Part shown: piece by piece, positions 10,412 through 20,638 of the stretch
Numbering within the stretch: the stretch's first letter is position 1
How the letters are laid out: each line of letters opens with the position of its first letter
Assembly (NCBI RefSeq): GCF_001276515.1
Contig: NZ_LDVZ01000026.1
Span: forward strand, 1-20,638
Origin: Haemophilus sp. C1
GTDB lineage: Bacteria > Pseudomonadota > Gammaproteobacteria > Enterobacterales > Pasteurellaceae
Direction: 5' to 3'
Length of the DNA: 20,638 nt
The notes under the pieces: generated by a model
Seen by the model: only the letters and a program-made list of their open reading frames with translations
What the model was told of the DNA's origin: nothing
The model's database searches: none
Program-made: the position numbers and the translations under genes

Positions 10412-10903
10412 TTAAGCTGCTTCTTGTAATTTGTCGCGTAATGCCGCGAAGGTGCGAGCAAGTTTGCCTGCTGCAGCTTCTTTCATTGTGCCCATTAAAC
10501 GTGCAATCGCTTCTTCGTAAGTTGGTAATGTTGCCAAGAATTCAACATCTTGGATTTTACCTTCAAAGGCTGCACCTTTAATTTCAAACTTATCGTTTGC
10601 TTTAGCAAACTCTTTGAACAAACGAGCAGCTGCGCCCGGGTGTTCGTTAGAGAACGCGATAAGTGTTGGACCTACAAACGTATCTTTTAAGCATTCGTAA
10701 TCTGTGCCTTCAACTGCGCGACGTAATAAAGTATTACGAACTACACGCATTGTAACGCCAGCTTCACGTGCTGATTTACGTAATTCAGTCATTTTCTCAA
10801 CAGTTACACCGCGAGAATCCGCGATTACTGCTGAAAGTGCACCTTTGGCTGCTTCATTTACTTCAGCAACAATTGCTTGTTTGTCTTGAAGATTTAATGC
10901 CAT
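10412..10903 (-). CDS. rplJ: 50S ribosomal protein L10
   Basis: The 163-residue protein anchors the L7/L12 dimers to 23S rRNA at the stalk base. [15 protein letters not shown], the [12 protein letters not shown] segment and the long C-terminal helix that binds L12 are all present; length is close to the E. coli 165. AGGAG at 10914-10918 is ten bases before the ATG. In E. coli the complex of L10 and L12 represses its own mRNA through a leader, and a matching leader lies upstream here. Unlike in E. coli, rplKA does not precede and rpoBC does not follow. Confidence 0.98.
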   Translation of the reverse strand: MALNLQDKQAIVAEVNEAAKGALSAVIADSRGVTVEKMTELRKSAREAGVTMRVVRNTLLRRAVEGTDYECLKDTFVGPTLIAFSNEHPGAAARLFKEFAKANDKFEIKGAAFEGKIQDVEFLATLPTYEEAIARLMGTMKEAAAGKLARTFAALRDKLQEAA

Positions 10904-11112
10904 TGGCTTTTAGCTCCTGAATACACTCCGATTACTCGGAATTAATTTACCTAATCCTAAGATCAGGATGACTTCGGCGCCCAGAAGCAAGAAAAATTCT
11001 TATTCTGTTCACCATCTACGTAGGATAATTAAGATTGCTCCCCTACGGTCTTGGATGGGGCTTGAATAGGTCAAGCACCAACCAGAAATTTGTTAGATTG
11101 ACTAACACAGGC
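10904..11112 (-). promoter_or_regulatory. L10-type autoregulatory mRNA leader of rplJL
   Basis: The roughly 200-base leader contains elements I recognise from the L10 leader family: CTGGTTGGTGCTTG, AAGACCGTAGG and AATCTTAATTATCCTACG on the minus strand. CGTAGG (11042-11047) pairs with CCTACG (11019-11024) to close one arm. Family knowledge: L10(L12)4 binds such a leader and blocks translation of rplJ. Structure was judged by eye. Confidence 0.8.
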
Positions 11113-11117
11113 GCAGG

Positions 11118-11146
11118 ATTATAGAGAAAAGCTATGTTCTTGTAAA
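11118..11146 (-). promoter_or_regulatory. rplJL promoter
   Basis: On the minus strand TTTACA (11141-11146) and a perfect TATAAT (11118-11123) are separated by exactly 17 bases. Transcription would start near 11111. Confidence 0.88.
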
Positions 11147-11174
11147 GAATATTGTTGGAAAAAGAGCCAAATTC

Positions 11175-13185
<2,011 letters not shown>

Positions 13186-13196
13186 TAGAAAATAGT

Positions 13197-13212
13197 AGGA
13201 AAACGTTTCCGT
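13197..13212 (-). promoter_or_regulatory. PurR operator for hflD-purB
   Basis: On the minus strand the site reads ACGGAAACGTTTTCCT, matching 14 of 16 positions of the PurR consensus ACGCAAACGTTTTCGT. It covers the predicted transcription start, the usual place for repression by PurR with its purine corepressor. Confidence 0.75.
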
Positions 13213-13214
13213 TA

Positions 13215-13243
13215 AATATAGCATTTTTAACCTAGCTTTTGAA
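13215..13243 (-). promoter_or_regulatory. hflD-purB promoter
   Basis: On the minus strand TTCAAA (13238-13243) and TATATT (13215-13220) are 17 bases apart. The -10 is extended by TGC in front. Transcription would start near 13208, inside the PurR site. Confidence 0.65.
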
Positions 13244-13251
13244 CTCGAACA

Positions 13252-13280
13252 TTAAAAAAGCCTAGAGTTTCTGATATGAT
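13252..13280 (+). promoter_or_regulatory. Candidate trpS promoter
   Basis: TTAAAA (13252-13257) and TATGAT (13275-13280) are 17 bases apart; the -35 is weak. It would be back to back with the hflD promoter. Confidence 0.4.
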
Positions 13281-13313
13281 GAGCGAACAGTTTTAAGGTA
13301 TTAAGGATTGATT

Positions 13314-14318
13314 ATGGCAAAACCAATTGTTTTTAGTGGCGTGCAGCCTTCTGGTGAATTAACTATCGGAAATTATTTGGGCGCGTTGCGCAACTGGGTG
13401 AAAATGCAAGAGGATTATGAATGTATTTTCTGCGTAGTTGATTTACATGCGATCACTGTGCGTCAAGATCCTGTTGCCCTTCGCAAAGCAACGCTTGATG
13501 TGCTTGCTCTTTATTTGGCGTGCGGAATTGATCCAAATAAAAGTACTATTTTTGTTCAATCTCACGTTCCAGAACACACGCAATTAAACTGGGTGTTAAA
13601 TTGCTACACCTATTTCGGTGAAATGAGCCGAATGACCCAATTCAAAGATAAATCAGCGCGTTATGCAGAAAATATTAACGTGGGTTTGTTTGATTATCCG
13701 GTGTTAATGGCGGCGGATATTTTACTTTATCAAGCAAAAAGCGTGCCTGTTGGTGATGACCAAAAACAACACTTAGAAATTACGCGTGATATTGCAAATC
13801 GCTTTAATGCGCTCTATGGCAATATTTTCACTATTCCTGAAATTTTCATTGGAAAAGCAGGTGCGCGTATTATGTCATTGCAAGATCCTGAAAAGAAAAT
13901 GTCAAAATCAGATGATAACCGCAACAATGTAGTGACACTTTTGGAAGATCCAAAATCTGTGGCGAAGAAAATTAAACGTGCCGTAACAGATTCAGATGAG
14001 CCACCTGTTGTTCGTTATGATGTGCAAAGTAAAGCGGGGGTATCCAATCTTTTAGATATTCTTTCTGCGGTTACGGATAAGCCAATTGCTGATCTTGAAA
14101 AAGAATTTGAAGGTAAAATGTACGGACATTTAAAAACTGCAGTAGCGGATGAAGTCTCAACCCTACTTGCTGGTTTACAAGAACGTTTCCATCAATATCG
14201 TAATGATGAAGCTTTATTAGATAATATCTTACGACAAGGTGCGGAAAAAGCGCGTACAAAAGCGCAAGAAACCTTGGCGAAAGTGTATGAGGCAGTGGGT
14301 TTTGTTGCTGCAAAATAA
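13314..14318 (+). CDS. trpS: Tryptophanyl-tRNA synthetase
   Basis: This 334-residue class I synthetase charges tRNA-Trp. The HIGH-type motif is TIGN at residues 17-20 in [13 protein letters not shown], and [11 protein letters not shown] carries the KMSKS loop near residue 195. Length equals the E. coli enzyme. The frame is open to a TTG at 13308, but ATG 13314 is chosen because AAGGA at 13303-13307 is correctly spaced and the start [15 protein letters not shown] is conserved. It is divergent from hflD, and a small YfcZ-like gene follows 20 bases after its stop, probably on the same transcript. Confidence 0.98.
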   Translation: MAKPIVFSGVQPSGELTIGNYLGALRNWVKMQEDYECIFCVVDLHAITVRQDPVALRKATLDVLALYLACGIDPNKSTIFVQSHVPEHTQLNWVLNCYTYFGEMSRMTQFKDKSARYAENINVGLFDYPVLMAADILLYQAKSVPVGDDQKQHLEITRDIANRFNALYGNIFTIPEIFIGKAGARIMSLQDPEKKMSKSDDNRNNVVTLLEDPKSVAKKIKRAVTDSDEPPVVRYDVQSKAGVSNLLDILSAVTDKPIADLEKEFEGKMYGHLKTAVADEVSTLLAGLQERFHQYRNDEALLDNILRQGAEKARTKAQETLAKVYEAVGFVAAK

Positions 14319-14338
14319 CGGAATAAAAGGATAATATT

Positions 14339-14629
14339 ATGGCGATTCAAACTGAAAAACCGATTGAATGTGTAGGTTGTAACACATTTGATATGAAATC
14401 ACTTTTCGATAATCGTGATTGTAGTCAGGTTATTGAATATATTTATGACAGTGAAGAACAAGCGCAAGAAGCGCTCACATTTTTTACTCAGAAAGCGCGT
14501 GATGTAGAAAGTGAACCTTGTGAAATTAAATCTGAAATTACAAAAGTGGATGATGGTTATTTATTAAAGGCAGATTTTACTTTCTGTTGCCAAGCTGAAT
14601 TGGTGATTTTTCAAATGCGTATTGCGTAA
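14339..14629 (+). CDS. YfcZ/YiiS family protein (DUF406)
   Basis: This 96-residue acidic, cysteine-rich protein resembles E. coli YfcZ along most of its length. Shared stretches are the Cys-containing N-terminus ([10 protein letters not shown]), [12 protein letters not shown] at residues 51-62 and [18 protein letters not shown] at the C-terminus. Six cysteines are visible (C11, C14, C29, C60, C82 and C83), so metal binding or redox chemistry is possible, but no function is established for the family. AAAGG lies eight bases before the ATG. The 20-base gap after trpS suggests cotranscription, and a strong terminator follows. Confidence 0.85.
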   Translation: MAIQTEKPIECVGCNTFDMKSLFDNRDCSQVIEYIYDSEEQAQEALTFFTQKARDVESEPCEIKSEITKVDDGYLLKADFTFCCQAELVIFQMRIA

Positions 14630-14644
14630 GAAAAACAGCTGAAA

Positions 14645-14678
14645 AATAAGCCGCACTTTTGCGGCTTATTTTGTTTTT
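14645..14678. terminator. Terminator between the YfcZ-like gene and dusA
   Basis: AAATAAGCCGCA pairs with TGCGGCTTATTT (14660-14671) around CTTT, followed by TTGTTTTTT; A-rich sequence before it allows use from the minus strand too. The stem and loop include GCCGCACTT, an uptake sequence with one mismatch. Confidence 0.9.
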
Positions 14679-15667
14679 TAGGATTCGTTTTCTACAAAGC
14701 TTAAGGCGGTTTCAACTACTTCAACTCCCGCACCTTGTTTAAACGCATTTTCGCTTAAATAGCGTCGCCATTGACGAGCACCTTTGCAATGTTGGAATGC
14801 GCCTAACATATGGCGGACGATATGATTAAGGTGTATGCCTTGGCTAAGTTGTTGTTCAATATAAGGAAGCATTGACTGTACCGCTTCATGAGCGGTAACA
14901 ATTGGTGCGTTAGGATCAAATAAGGCTTGGTCAATTTGCCCAAGTAAACTTGGATTTTGATAGGCCTCTCGCCCAACCATTACGCCATCCACATATTGCA
15001 AATGTTGTTTCATTTCTTCAATGGTTTTTATGCCACCATTAATTGCGATAGTTAGATGTGGAAAATCACGCTTTAGTTGATAAACCCGAGCATAATCTAA
15101 TGGCGGAATTTCTCGATTTTCTTTGGGGCTTAACCCTGAAAGCCAAGCTTTTCGTGCGTGGATAATAAACTCTTGGCAACCTTTTTCTTGAACCTTTTCA
15201 ATAAAATCACATAAAAATTCATAGCTGTCTAATTCATCAATGCCAATACGCGTTTTCACAGTGACTGGAATTTTGACCGCACTTTGCATTTGTTCTACAC
15301 AGTCTGCAACCAGATCTGCCTTAGCCATTAAGCAAGCGCCAAACATTCCATTTTGTACGCGATCAGAAGGGCATCCTACATTAAGATTAATTTTGTGATA
15401 TCCTCGTTCCTCAGCAAGTTTTGCGCAATATTTTAGTTGTACAGGATCGCTTCCTCCCAGCTGTAACGCAACGGGATTTTCTTGTAAATCAAAATCCAAG
15501 TGATCGTATTTGGCATGGATAATCGCAGGTACAGTGACCATTTCAGTGTAAAGTAATGCATGCTTTGAAAATTGGCGATGAAAATAACGACAATGGCGTG
15601 TTGTCCAATCTAACATTGGTGCAACAGAAAAACGGCCGCGGTAAAAGTGCGGTAGATTGTGAGGCAT
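14678..15667 (-). CDS. dusA: tRNA-dihydrouridine(20/20a) synthase DusA
   Basis: This 329-residue FMN enzyme reduces uridines of the tRNA D loop to dihydrouridine; the DusA subfamily acts at positions 20 and 20a. It has the TIM-barrel start [19 protein letters not shown], the catalytic cysteine C99 in [12 protein letters not shown], the phosphate-binding ITIAINGGI segment and [12 protein letters not shown] typical of DusA. The C-terminal helical tRNA-binding part is complete. Its ATG is two bases after the stop of the CLC gene, with AAGAGA as ribosome site inside the end of that gene, so the two are likely translated from one message. Confidence 0.95.
   Translation of the reverse strand: MPHNLPHFYRGRFSVAPMLDWTTRHCRYFHRQFSKHALLYTEMVTVPAIIHAKYDHLDFDLQENPVALQLGGSDPVQLKYCAKLAEERGYHKINLNVGCPSDRVQNGMFGACLMAKADLVADCVEQMQSAVKIPVTVKTRIGIDELDSYEFLCDFIEKVQEKGCQEFIIHARKAWLSGLSPKENREIPPLDYARVYQLKRDFPHLTIAINGGIKTIEEMKQHLQYVDGVMVGREAYQNPSLLGQIDQALFDPNAPIVTAHEAVQSMLPYIEQQLSQGIHLNHIVRHMLGAFQHCKGARQWRRYLSENAFKQGAGVEVVETALSFVENES
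15276..15284 (-). repeat. DNA uptake sequence core, in dusA (central)
   Basis: Exact ACCGCACTT on the plus strand; in dusA it encodes part of S-A-V-K. Confidence 0.9.
15645..15653 (+). repeat. DNA uptake sequence core, at the start of dusA
   Basis: Exact AAGTGCGGT; in dusA it encodes part of L-P-H-F-Y at residues 5-9. Confidence 0.9.
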
Positions 15668-15669
15668 TT

Positions 15670-17061
15670 TTATTTCTCTTGTTCGGTTTTGCTGCGTAAT
15701 TCTTCGGCTTGGCGAGCTTGCATTTGCTGGCGAAAACGGCCTGCAGCAAAGTGGTAAAATGGTTTTGGGCTAAATTGGCGCGAGATTATGGAGGCAATAA
15801 TGCTGGAAATCAAGAGCCAAATGAGTACGGGTTGTGCACCTGTCATTTCCATTACAACAACACTGGCGGTAACTGGTGATTGTGTGCCGCCAGCTAAAAA
15901 TGCCGCCATACATAAAATCACCAAAAAATGTTGATCAACCATACGGCCACTGAGATCCCAAAGCATTGCGCCAATGCCTGCGCCTGTTGTCAGTGATGGA
16001 GTAAAGATACCACCGGCAATACCATTCCAATAAGTGGTCACTGTTGCTAAAAGTTTAAGGATGCCAATTTCGGGATCTATAGCTTGCCCTTCTAAGGCGC
16101 GTGCAACAACTTCATAGCCAGTACCATAAGTTTGTCCGTGAGTGTAACTGCCGAGTGCGGCAAGCATTAAACCCAATAATAAAGCAATATAAATAGGATG
16201 TTGGCGAATCCAGCCACGCCATTTTTCAGGTAATAATCCTGCGAGACCTTTTGCTAATAGTCGTCCGAATATACCACCTAGAATGCCACAAACCACCCCA
16301 CAAATTGCAAGCCAAAGATAGAGATAAGAAACAGATGTTGCACCTTGATAACTTGGAAAATAAGGGCTGTTTCCTTGAATCGCGACAAGAATAAAACCAG
16401 CAGCTAATACCCCCATCAATACGCGTCGTTCCCAACGTAACATTACGCCACGTCCAAGTTCTTCAATCGCAAATATCACCCCAGCCAAAGGTGCATTAAA
16501 GGCTGCCGCAAGCCCACCTGCTGCACCTGTGGCAAGTAATTCATTGGTGCTTAATCTTCTAAATGCTAAATTATGTTTTCTACAATAATTTCCCCATGCA
16601 AGCATGACAGCAGCACCAACTTGTACTGATGGTCCCTCACGTCCAACCGATGCGCCTATAAGCATTGCTAGAAAGGTAAGAGGAATTTTCCAAATAGTTT
16701 GGCTGAATTCAACTAATTTGGTTTTATAGCTACTATGAGGAAGATTAATTGATGCAATCACTTGCGGAATACCGCTTCCTCCTACATAGGGAGTATATTT
16801 TTTCGTAAACCAAGTCAGGCAAGCCATGCCTAGGGGTAACACAAACCAAACTGCAATAGGATATTTAGATGACCAGTGAGCGTTTAGTTCTAGACCAAGA
16901 TCGGATAATTTAGCAAAGCCAAATGAAAAGAGTAAGACAAATGCTGCACCTATGATTAGGCAGATAAATTCTAAACTTTTGTGGGAAATTCTGTGTGTTT
17001 GGCGTAGCTTTTTATGGAAGAAATAGCGTAAGTGAAATTTGAGCGAGCGTAACATAATCAT
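15670..17061 (-). CDS. CLC-family chloride transporter (ClcA-like)
   Basis: This 463-residue membrane protein has the three CLC selectivity motifs: GSGIP at 95-99, GREGP at 140-144 with the gating glutamate E142, and GIFTP at 351-355, plus the chloride-coordinating tyrosine Y436 in KPFYHF. The internal proton glutamate of exchangers is conserved (E201, in FAIEEL), so a chloride/proton antiporter is more likely than a channel; exchangers of this type aid acid resistance in E. coli. There is no CBS domain. The N-terminus could begin at ATG 17061 or 17055; neither has a clear ribosome site. dusA follows after two bases. Confidence 0.93.
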   Translation of the reverse strand: MIMLRSLKFHLRYFFHKKLRQTHRISHKSLEFICLIIGAAFVLLFSFGFAKLSDLGLELNAHWSSKYPIAVWFVLPLGMACLTWFTKKYTPYVGGSGIPQVIASINLPHSSYKTKLVEFSQTIWKIPLTFLAMLIGASVGREGPSVQVGAAVMLAWGNYCRKHNLAFRRLSTNELLATGAAGGLAAAFNAPLAGVIFAIEELGRGVMLRWERRVLMGVLAAGFILVAIQGNSPYFPSYQGATSVSYLYLWLAICGVVCGILGGIFGRLLAKGLAGLLPEKWRGWIRQHPIYIALLLGLMLAALGSYTHGQTYGTGYEVVARALEGQAIDPEIGILKLLATVTTYWNGIAGGIFTPSLTTGAGIGAMLWDLSGRMVDQHFLVILCMAAFLAGGTQSPVTASVVVMEMTGAQPVLIWLLISSIIASIISRQFSPKPFYHFAAGRFRQQMQARQAEELRSKTEQEK

Positions 17062-17137
17062 TGTAATTTAATACTAATTAAGTAGAAATTATAAAACTGT
17101 CATTTCGCTGGGGCAATTGGTTTGGCATTTTGAATAA

Positions 17138-17146
17138 AAGTGCGGT
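17138..17146 (+). repeat. DNA uptake sequence core, intergenic upstream of rpsL
   Basis: Exact AAGTGCGGT between the divergent CLC gene and str operon. Confidence 0.9.
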
Positions 17147-17217
17147 GAATTTTGGAAGCGTTTTTTTGTGCGCAACTAAAGAAGATCCTTTCATGGATCT
17201 TTGGCGCTGTTTAATTA

Positions 17218-17246
17218 TTGACAATAAACCTCAGAACGATTAAAAT
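17218..17246 (+). promoter_or_regulatory. str operon promoter
   Basis: A perfect TTGACA (17218-17223) and TAAAAT (17241-17246) are 17 bases apart, 80 bases before the rpsL start codon. A seven-pair hairpin (AAGATCC/GGATCTT, about 17183-17202) lies just upstream, without a T run. Confidence 0.82.
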
Positions 17247-17311
17247 TCGCCGTCTATTTCTGTATGGAAGTAGATTTTTTGAACAACATTCTATTATTGA
17301 ATAACATTTAA

Positions 17312-18329
<1,018 letters not shown>

Positions 18330-18345
18330 TAAGCTTTTGATATTT

Positions 18346-18372
18346 AAGGGCTTCATCATTGATGAAGCCTTA
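18346..18372 (+). promoter_or_regulatory. Hairpin in the rpsG-fusA spacer
   Basis: GGCTTCATC (18349-18357) pairs perfectly with GATGAAGCC (18361-18369) around a three-base loop, extendable by two more pairs. There is no T run, so a processing site or mRNA stability element is more likely than a full terminator. Confidence 0.6.
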
Positions 18373-18413
18373 CCCTTATATAAACTGATATTAAATTAAA
18401 CAAGGTTATAATA

Positions 18414-20516
18414 ATGGCTCGTACAACCCCTATTGAAAGATATCGTAATATCGGTATCAGTGCGCACATTGACGCGGGTAAAACCACTACCACTGAGCGT
18501 ATCTTATTCTATACCGGTGTTAGCCACAAAATCGGTGAAGTGCACGATGGTGCTGCAACGATGGACTGGATGGAACAAGAACAAGAGCGTGGTATCACCA
18601 TTACCTCTGCGGCAACTACCGCATTTTGGTCAGGTATGTCACAACAGTTCCAACAACACCGTATCAACGTTATCGACACCCCGGGACACGTAGACTTTAC
18701 CGTTGAAGTAGAACGTTCTATGCGTGTTCTTGATGGTGCGGTAATGGTTTACTGTGCGGTTGGTGGTGTTCAACCACAATCTGAAACCGTATGGCGTCAA
18801 GCTAACAAATACCAAGTGCCACGTATCGCGTTCGTTAACAAAATGGACCGTACCGGTGCGAACTTCTTACGCGTAGTTGAACAATTAAAAACCCGTTTAG
18901 GTGCCAACGCAGTTCCTCTTCAACTTCCAATCGGCGCAGAAGAAAACTTCACCGGTGTAGTTGACTTGATCAAAATGAAAGCGATCAACTGGAACGAAGC
19001 TGACCAAGGTATGACCTTCACCTATGAAGATGTACCTGCAAATATGCAAGCAGACTGCGAAGAATGGCGTCAAAACCTTGTTGAAGCAGCGGCTGAAGCA
19101 TCAGAAGAATTAATGGAAAAATACTTAGGTGGCGAAGACTTAACTGAAGAAGAAATTAAGTCAGCATTACGTCAGCGCGTATTAGCAAACGAAATCATCT
19201 TAGTAACTTGTGGTTCTGCGTTCAAAAACAAAGGTGTTCAAGCAATGCTTGACGCAGTTGTTGAATATTTACCAGCACCAACTGATATTCCTGCTATTAA
19301 AGGTATCAATCCAGATGAAACTGAAGGCGAACGTCATGCAAGTGATGAAGAGCCATTCTCTTCATTAGCATTCAAAATTGCAACTGACCCATTCGTAGGT
19401 AACTTAACATTCTTCCGTGTGTACTCAGGTGTAATTAATTCTGGTGATACAGTATTAAACTCTGTACGTCAAAAACGTGAACGTTTTGGTCGTATCGTAC
19501 AGATGCACGCTAACAAACGTGAAGAAATTAAAGAAGTTCGCGCAGGTGACATCGCAGCTGCTATCGGCTTAAAAGATGTAACTACTGGTGATACATTATG
19601 TGCAATTGAAGCACCAATCATCCTTGAGCGTATGGAATTCCCAGAGCCAGTAATCTCTGTTGCGGTAGAACCAAAAACTAAAGCTGACCAAGAAAAAATG
19701 GGCTTAGCATTAGGTCGTTTAGCACAAGAAGACCCTTCATTCCGCGTTCACACTGATGAAGAATCTGGTGAAACCATCATTTCTGGTATGGGTGAATTAC
19801 ACTTAGATATCATCGTTGACCGTATGAAACGTGAGTTCAAAGTGGAAGCTAACATTGGTAAACCACAAGTATCTTACCGTGAAACTATCCGTACTCGAGT
19901 TAATGATGTGGAAGGTAAACATGCAAAACAATCTGGTGGTCGCGGTCAATATGGTCACGTTGTTATCGACTTATATCCATTAGATCCAGAAGGTCCAGGT
20001 TACGAGTTCGTGAACGAAATCAAAGGTGGTGTAATTCCTGGTGAATACATTCCTGCGGTTGATAAAGGTATCCAAGAACAGCTTAAATCTGGTCCATTAG
20101 CGGGTTACCCTGTAGTTGATCTTGGTGTACGTTTACACTTTGGTTCATACCATGATGTGGACTCATCTGAATTAGCGTTTAAACTTGCTGCATCTTTAGC
20201 ATTTAAAGCAGCATTCGCAAAAGCAAATCCAGTATTACTTGAGCCAATTATGAAAGTTGAAGTTGAAACTCCACCTGAATATGTTGGTGATGTAATTGGT
20301 GACTTAAGCCGTCGTCGTGCTATGGTGAACGGTCAAGAAGCGAATGAGTTCGTTGTTAAGATCGATGCTGAAGTTCCACTTTCAGAAATGTTCGGTTATG
20401 CAACAGACTTACGTTCACAAACTCAAGGTCGTGCATCATACTCAATGGAACCGTTAAAATATGCTGAAGCTCCAACAAGTGTTGCAGCTGCAGTAATTGA
20501 AGCGCGTAAAAAATAA
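18414..20516 (+). CDS. fusA: Elongation factor G
   Basis: This 700-residue translational GTPase drives mRNA-tRNA translocation and, with ribosome recycling factor, ribosome recycling. The P loop is AHIDAGKT at residues 17-24, switch II is DTPGH at 88-92 and the base-recognition motif is NKMD at 142-145. Domains II to V follow, with [15 protein letters not shown] in domain IV. AAGG precedes the ATG. Codon use is strongly biased as for highly expressed genes, and no exact uptake sequence is found in its 2.1 kb. Confidence 0.99.
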   Translation: MARTTPIERYRNIGISAHIDAGKTTTTERILFYTGVSHKIGEVHDGAATMDWMEQEQERGITITSAATTAFWSGMSQQFQQHRINVIDTPGHVDFTVEVERSMRVLDGAVMVYCAVGGVQPQSETVWRQANKYQVPRIAFVNKMDRTGANFLRVVEQLKTRLGANAVPLQLPIGAEENFTGVVDLIKMKAINWNEADQGMTFTYEDVPANMQADCEEWRQNLVEAAAEASEELMEKYLGGEDLTEEEIKSALRQRVLANEIILVTCGSAFKNKGVQAMLDAVVEYLPAPTDIPAIKGINPDETEGERHASDEEPFSSLAFKIATDPFVGNLTFFRVYSGVINSGDTVLNSVRQKRERFGRIVQMHANKREEIKEVRAGDIAAAIGLKDVTTGDTLCAIEAPIILERMEFPEPVISVAVEPKTKADQEKMGLALGRLAQEDPSFRVHTDEESGETIISGMGELHLDIIVDRMKREFKVEANIGKPQVSYRETIRTRVNDVEGKHAKQSGGRGQYGHVVIDLYPLDPEGPGYEFVNEIKGGVIPGEYIPAVDKGIQEQLKSGPLAGYPVVDLGVRLHFGSYHDVDSSELAFKLAASLAFKAAFAKANPVLLEPIMKVEVETPPEYVGDVIGDLSRRRAMVNGQEANEFVVKIDAEVPLSEMFGYATDLRSQTQGRASYSMEPLKYAEAPTSVAAAVIEARKK

Positions 20517-20530
20517 TTTTTTGTAAACCA

Positions 20531-20560
20531 GCGGTGTAAAACATGATTGTTTTATACCGC
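20531..20560 (+). promoter_or_regulatory. Hairpin in the fusA-tuf spacer
   Basis: GCGGTGTAAAAC (20531-20542) pairs with GTTTTATACCGC (20549-20560), with one G-U pair and a six-base loop. The sequence after it is ACTTCTTAGG, so there is no T run and read-through to tuf is expected. Confidence 0.65.
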
Positions 20561-20564
20561 ACTT
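20556..20564 (-). repeat. DNA uptake sequence core, fusA-tuf spacer
   Basis: Exact ACCGCACTT whose first five bases form the closing side of the spacer hairpin. Confidence 0.9.
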
Positions 20565-20581
20565 CTTAGGAAACATTAGCA

Positions 20582-20638
20582 ATGTCTAAAGAAAAATTTG
20601 AACGTACAAAACCGCACGTAAACGTGGGTACAATCGGC
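20582..20638 (+). CDS. tuf: Elongation factor Tu, N-terminal 19 codons (cut by the window edge)
   Basis: The translation MSKEKFERTKPHVNVGTIG is the conserved start of EF-Tu, the GTPase that carries aminoacyl-tRNA to the ribosome. AGGA at 20568-20571 precedes the ATG. It is the fourth gene of the str operon. The rest lies outside the window, so which of the possible tuf copies this is cannot be said beyond its str-operon position. Confidence 0.97.
   Translation, partial: MSKEKFERTKPHVNVGTIG

Noticed and set aside
11147..11174. Terminator of purB
   Set aside because: TTGGCTCTTTTTCCAA gives only a four-pair stem with an eight-base loop, too weak to call.
17183..17202. Terminator upstream of the str operon
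   Set aside because: The AAGATCC/GGATCTT hairpin has only seven pairs, and TGGCGC follows instead of a T run.

Overview
The window reads as chromosomal DNA of Haemophilus influenzae or a very close relative. The basis is the dense scatter of the nine-base DNA uptake sequence AAGTGCGGT (17 exact copies on both strands, about one per 1.2 kb), low-GC codon use, and proteins that match H. influenzae or Pasteurellaceae housekeeping families. Most of it is core genome. The clearly accessory part is the left end.

Left end (1-2423): a phase-variable autotransporter of the Lav type. Its start codon is followed by 14 GCAA repeats that keep the frame open in this copy, and both alternative frames stop within 30 bases of the tract. 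It ends in a strong terminator. The 310-base gap after it holds an imperfect inverted pair of uptake sequences and a perfect 22-bp inverted repeat that looks like a pair of REP elements.

Middle (2424-8422): mdaB (quinone reductase), rimO on the minus strand (S12 methylthiotransferase), an MgtC/SapB-family membrane protein, asd (aspartate semialdehyde dehydrogenase), a PldB-type lysophospholipase, a tRNA cluster (Ser-GCU, then two Arg-ACG), and a 103-residue membrane protein of unknown function.

Minus-strand block (8457-13185): glmU, then rplL-rplJ with an L10-type autoregulatory leader and its own strong promoter, then purB-hflD. A sequence matching 14 of 16 positions of the PurR operator covers the predicted hflD-purB transcription start. 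rplJL is not followed by rpoBC here.

Right part (13314-20638): trpS with a small YfcZ-like gene, then dusA and a CLC-family chloride transporter as a close-packed minus-strand pair, then the str operon rpsL-rpsG-fusA-tuf. The str operon has a TTGACA-17-TAAAAT promoter and structured spacers. tuf is cut off by the window edge.

I did not find a convincing undescribed multi-gene system. The signals most worth following are the repeat-switched autotransporter with an unrecognised, non-repetitive passenger, the REP-like inverted pair, the PurR operator that also settles the hflD start, a compensated base-pair change between the two tRNA-Arg copies, and the uncoupled rplJL unit that purB transcription may read into.
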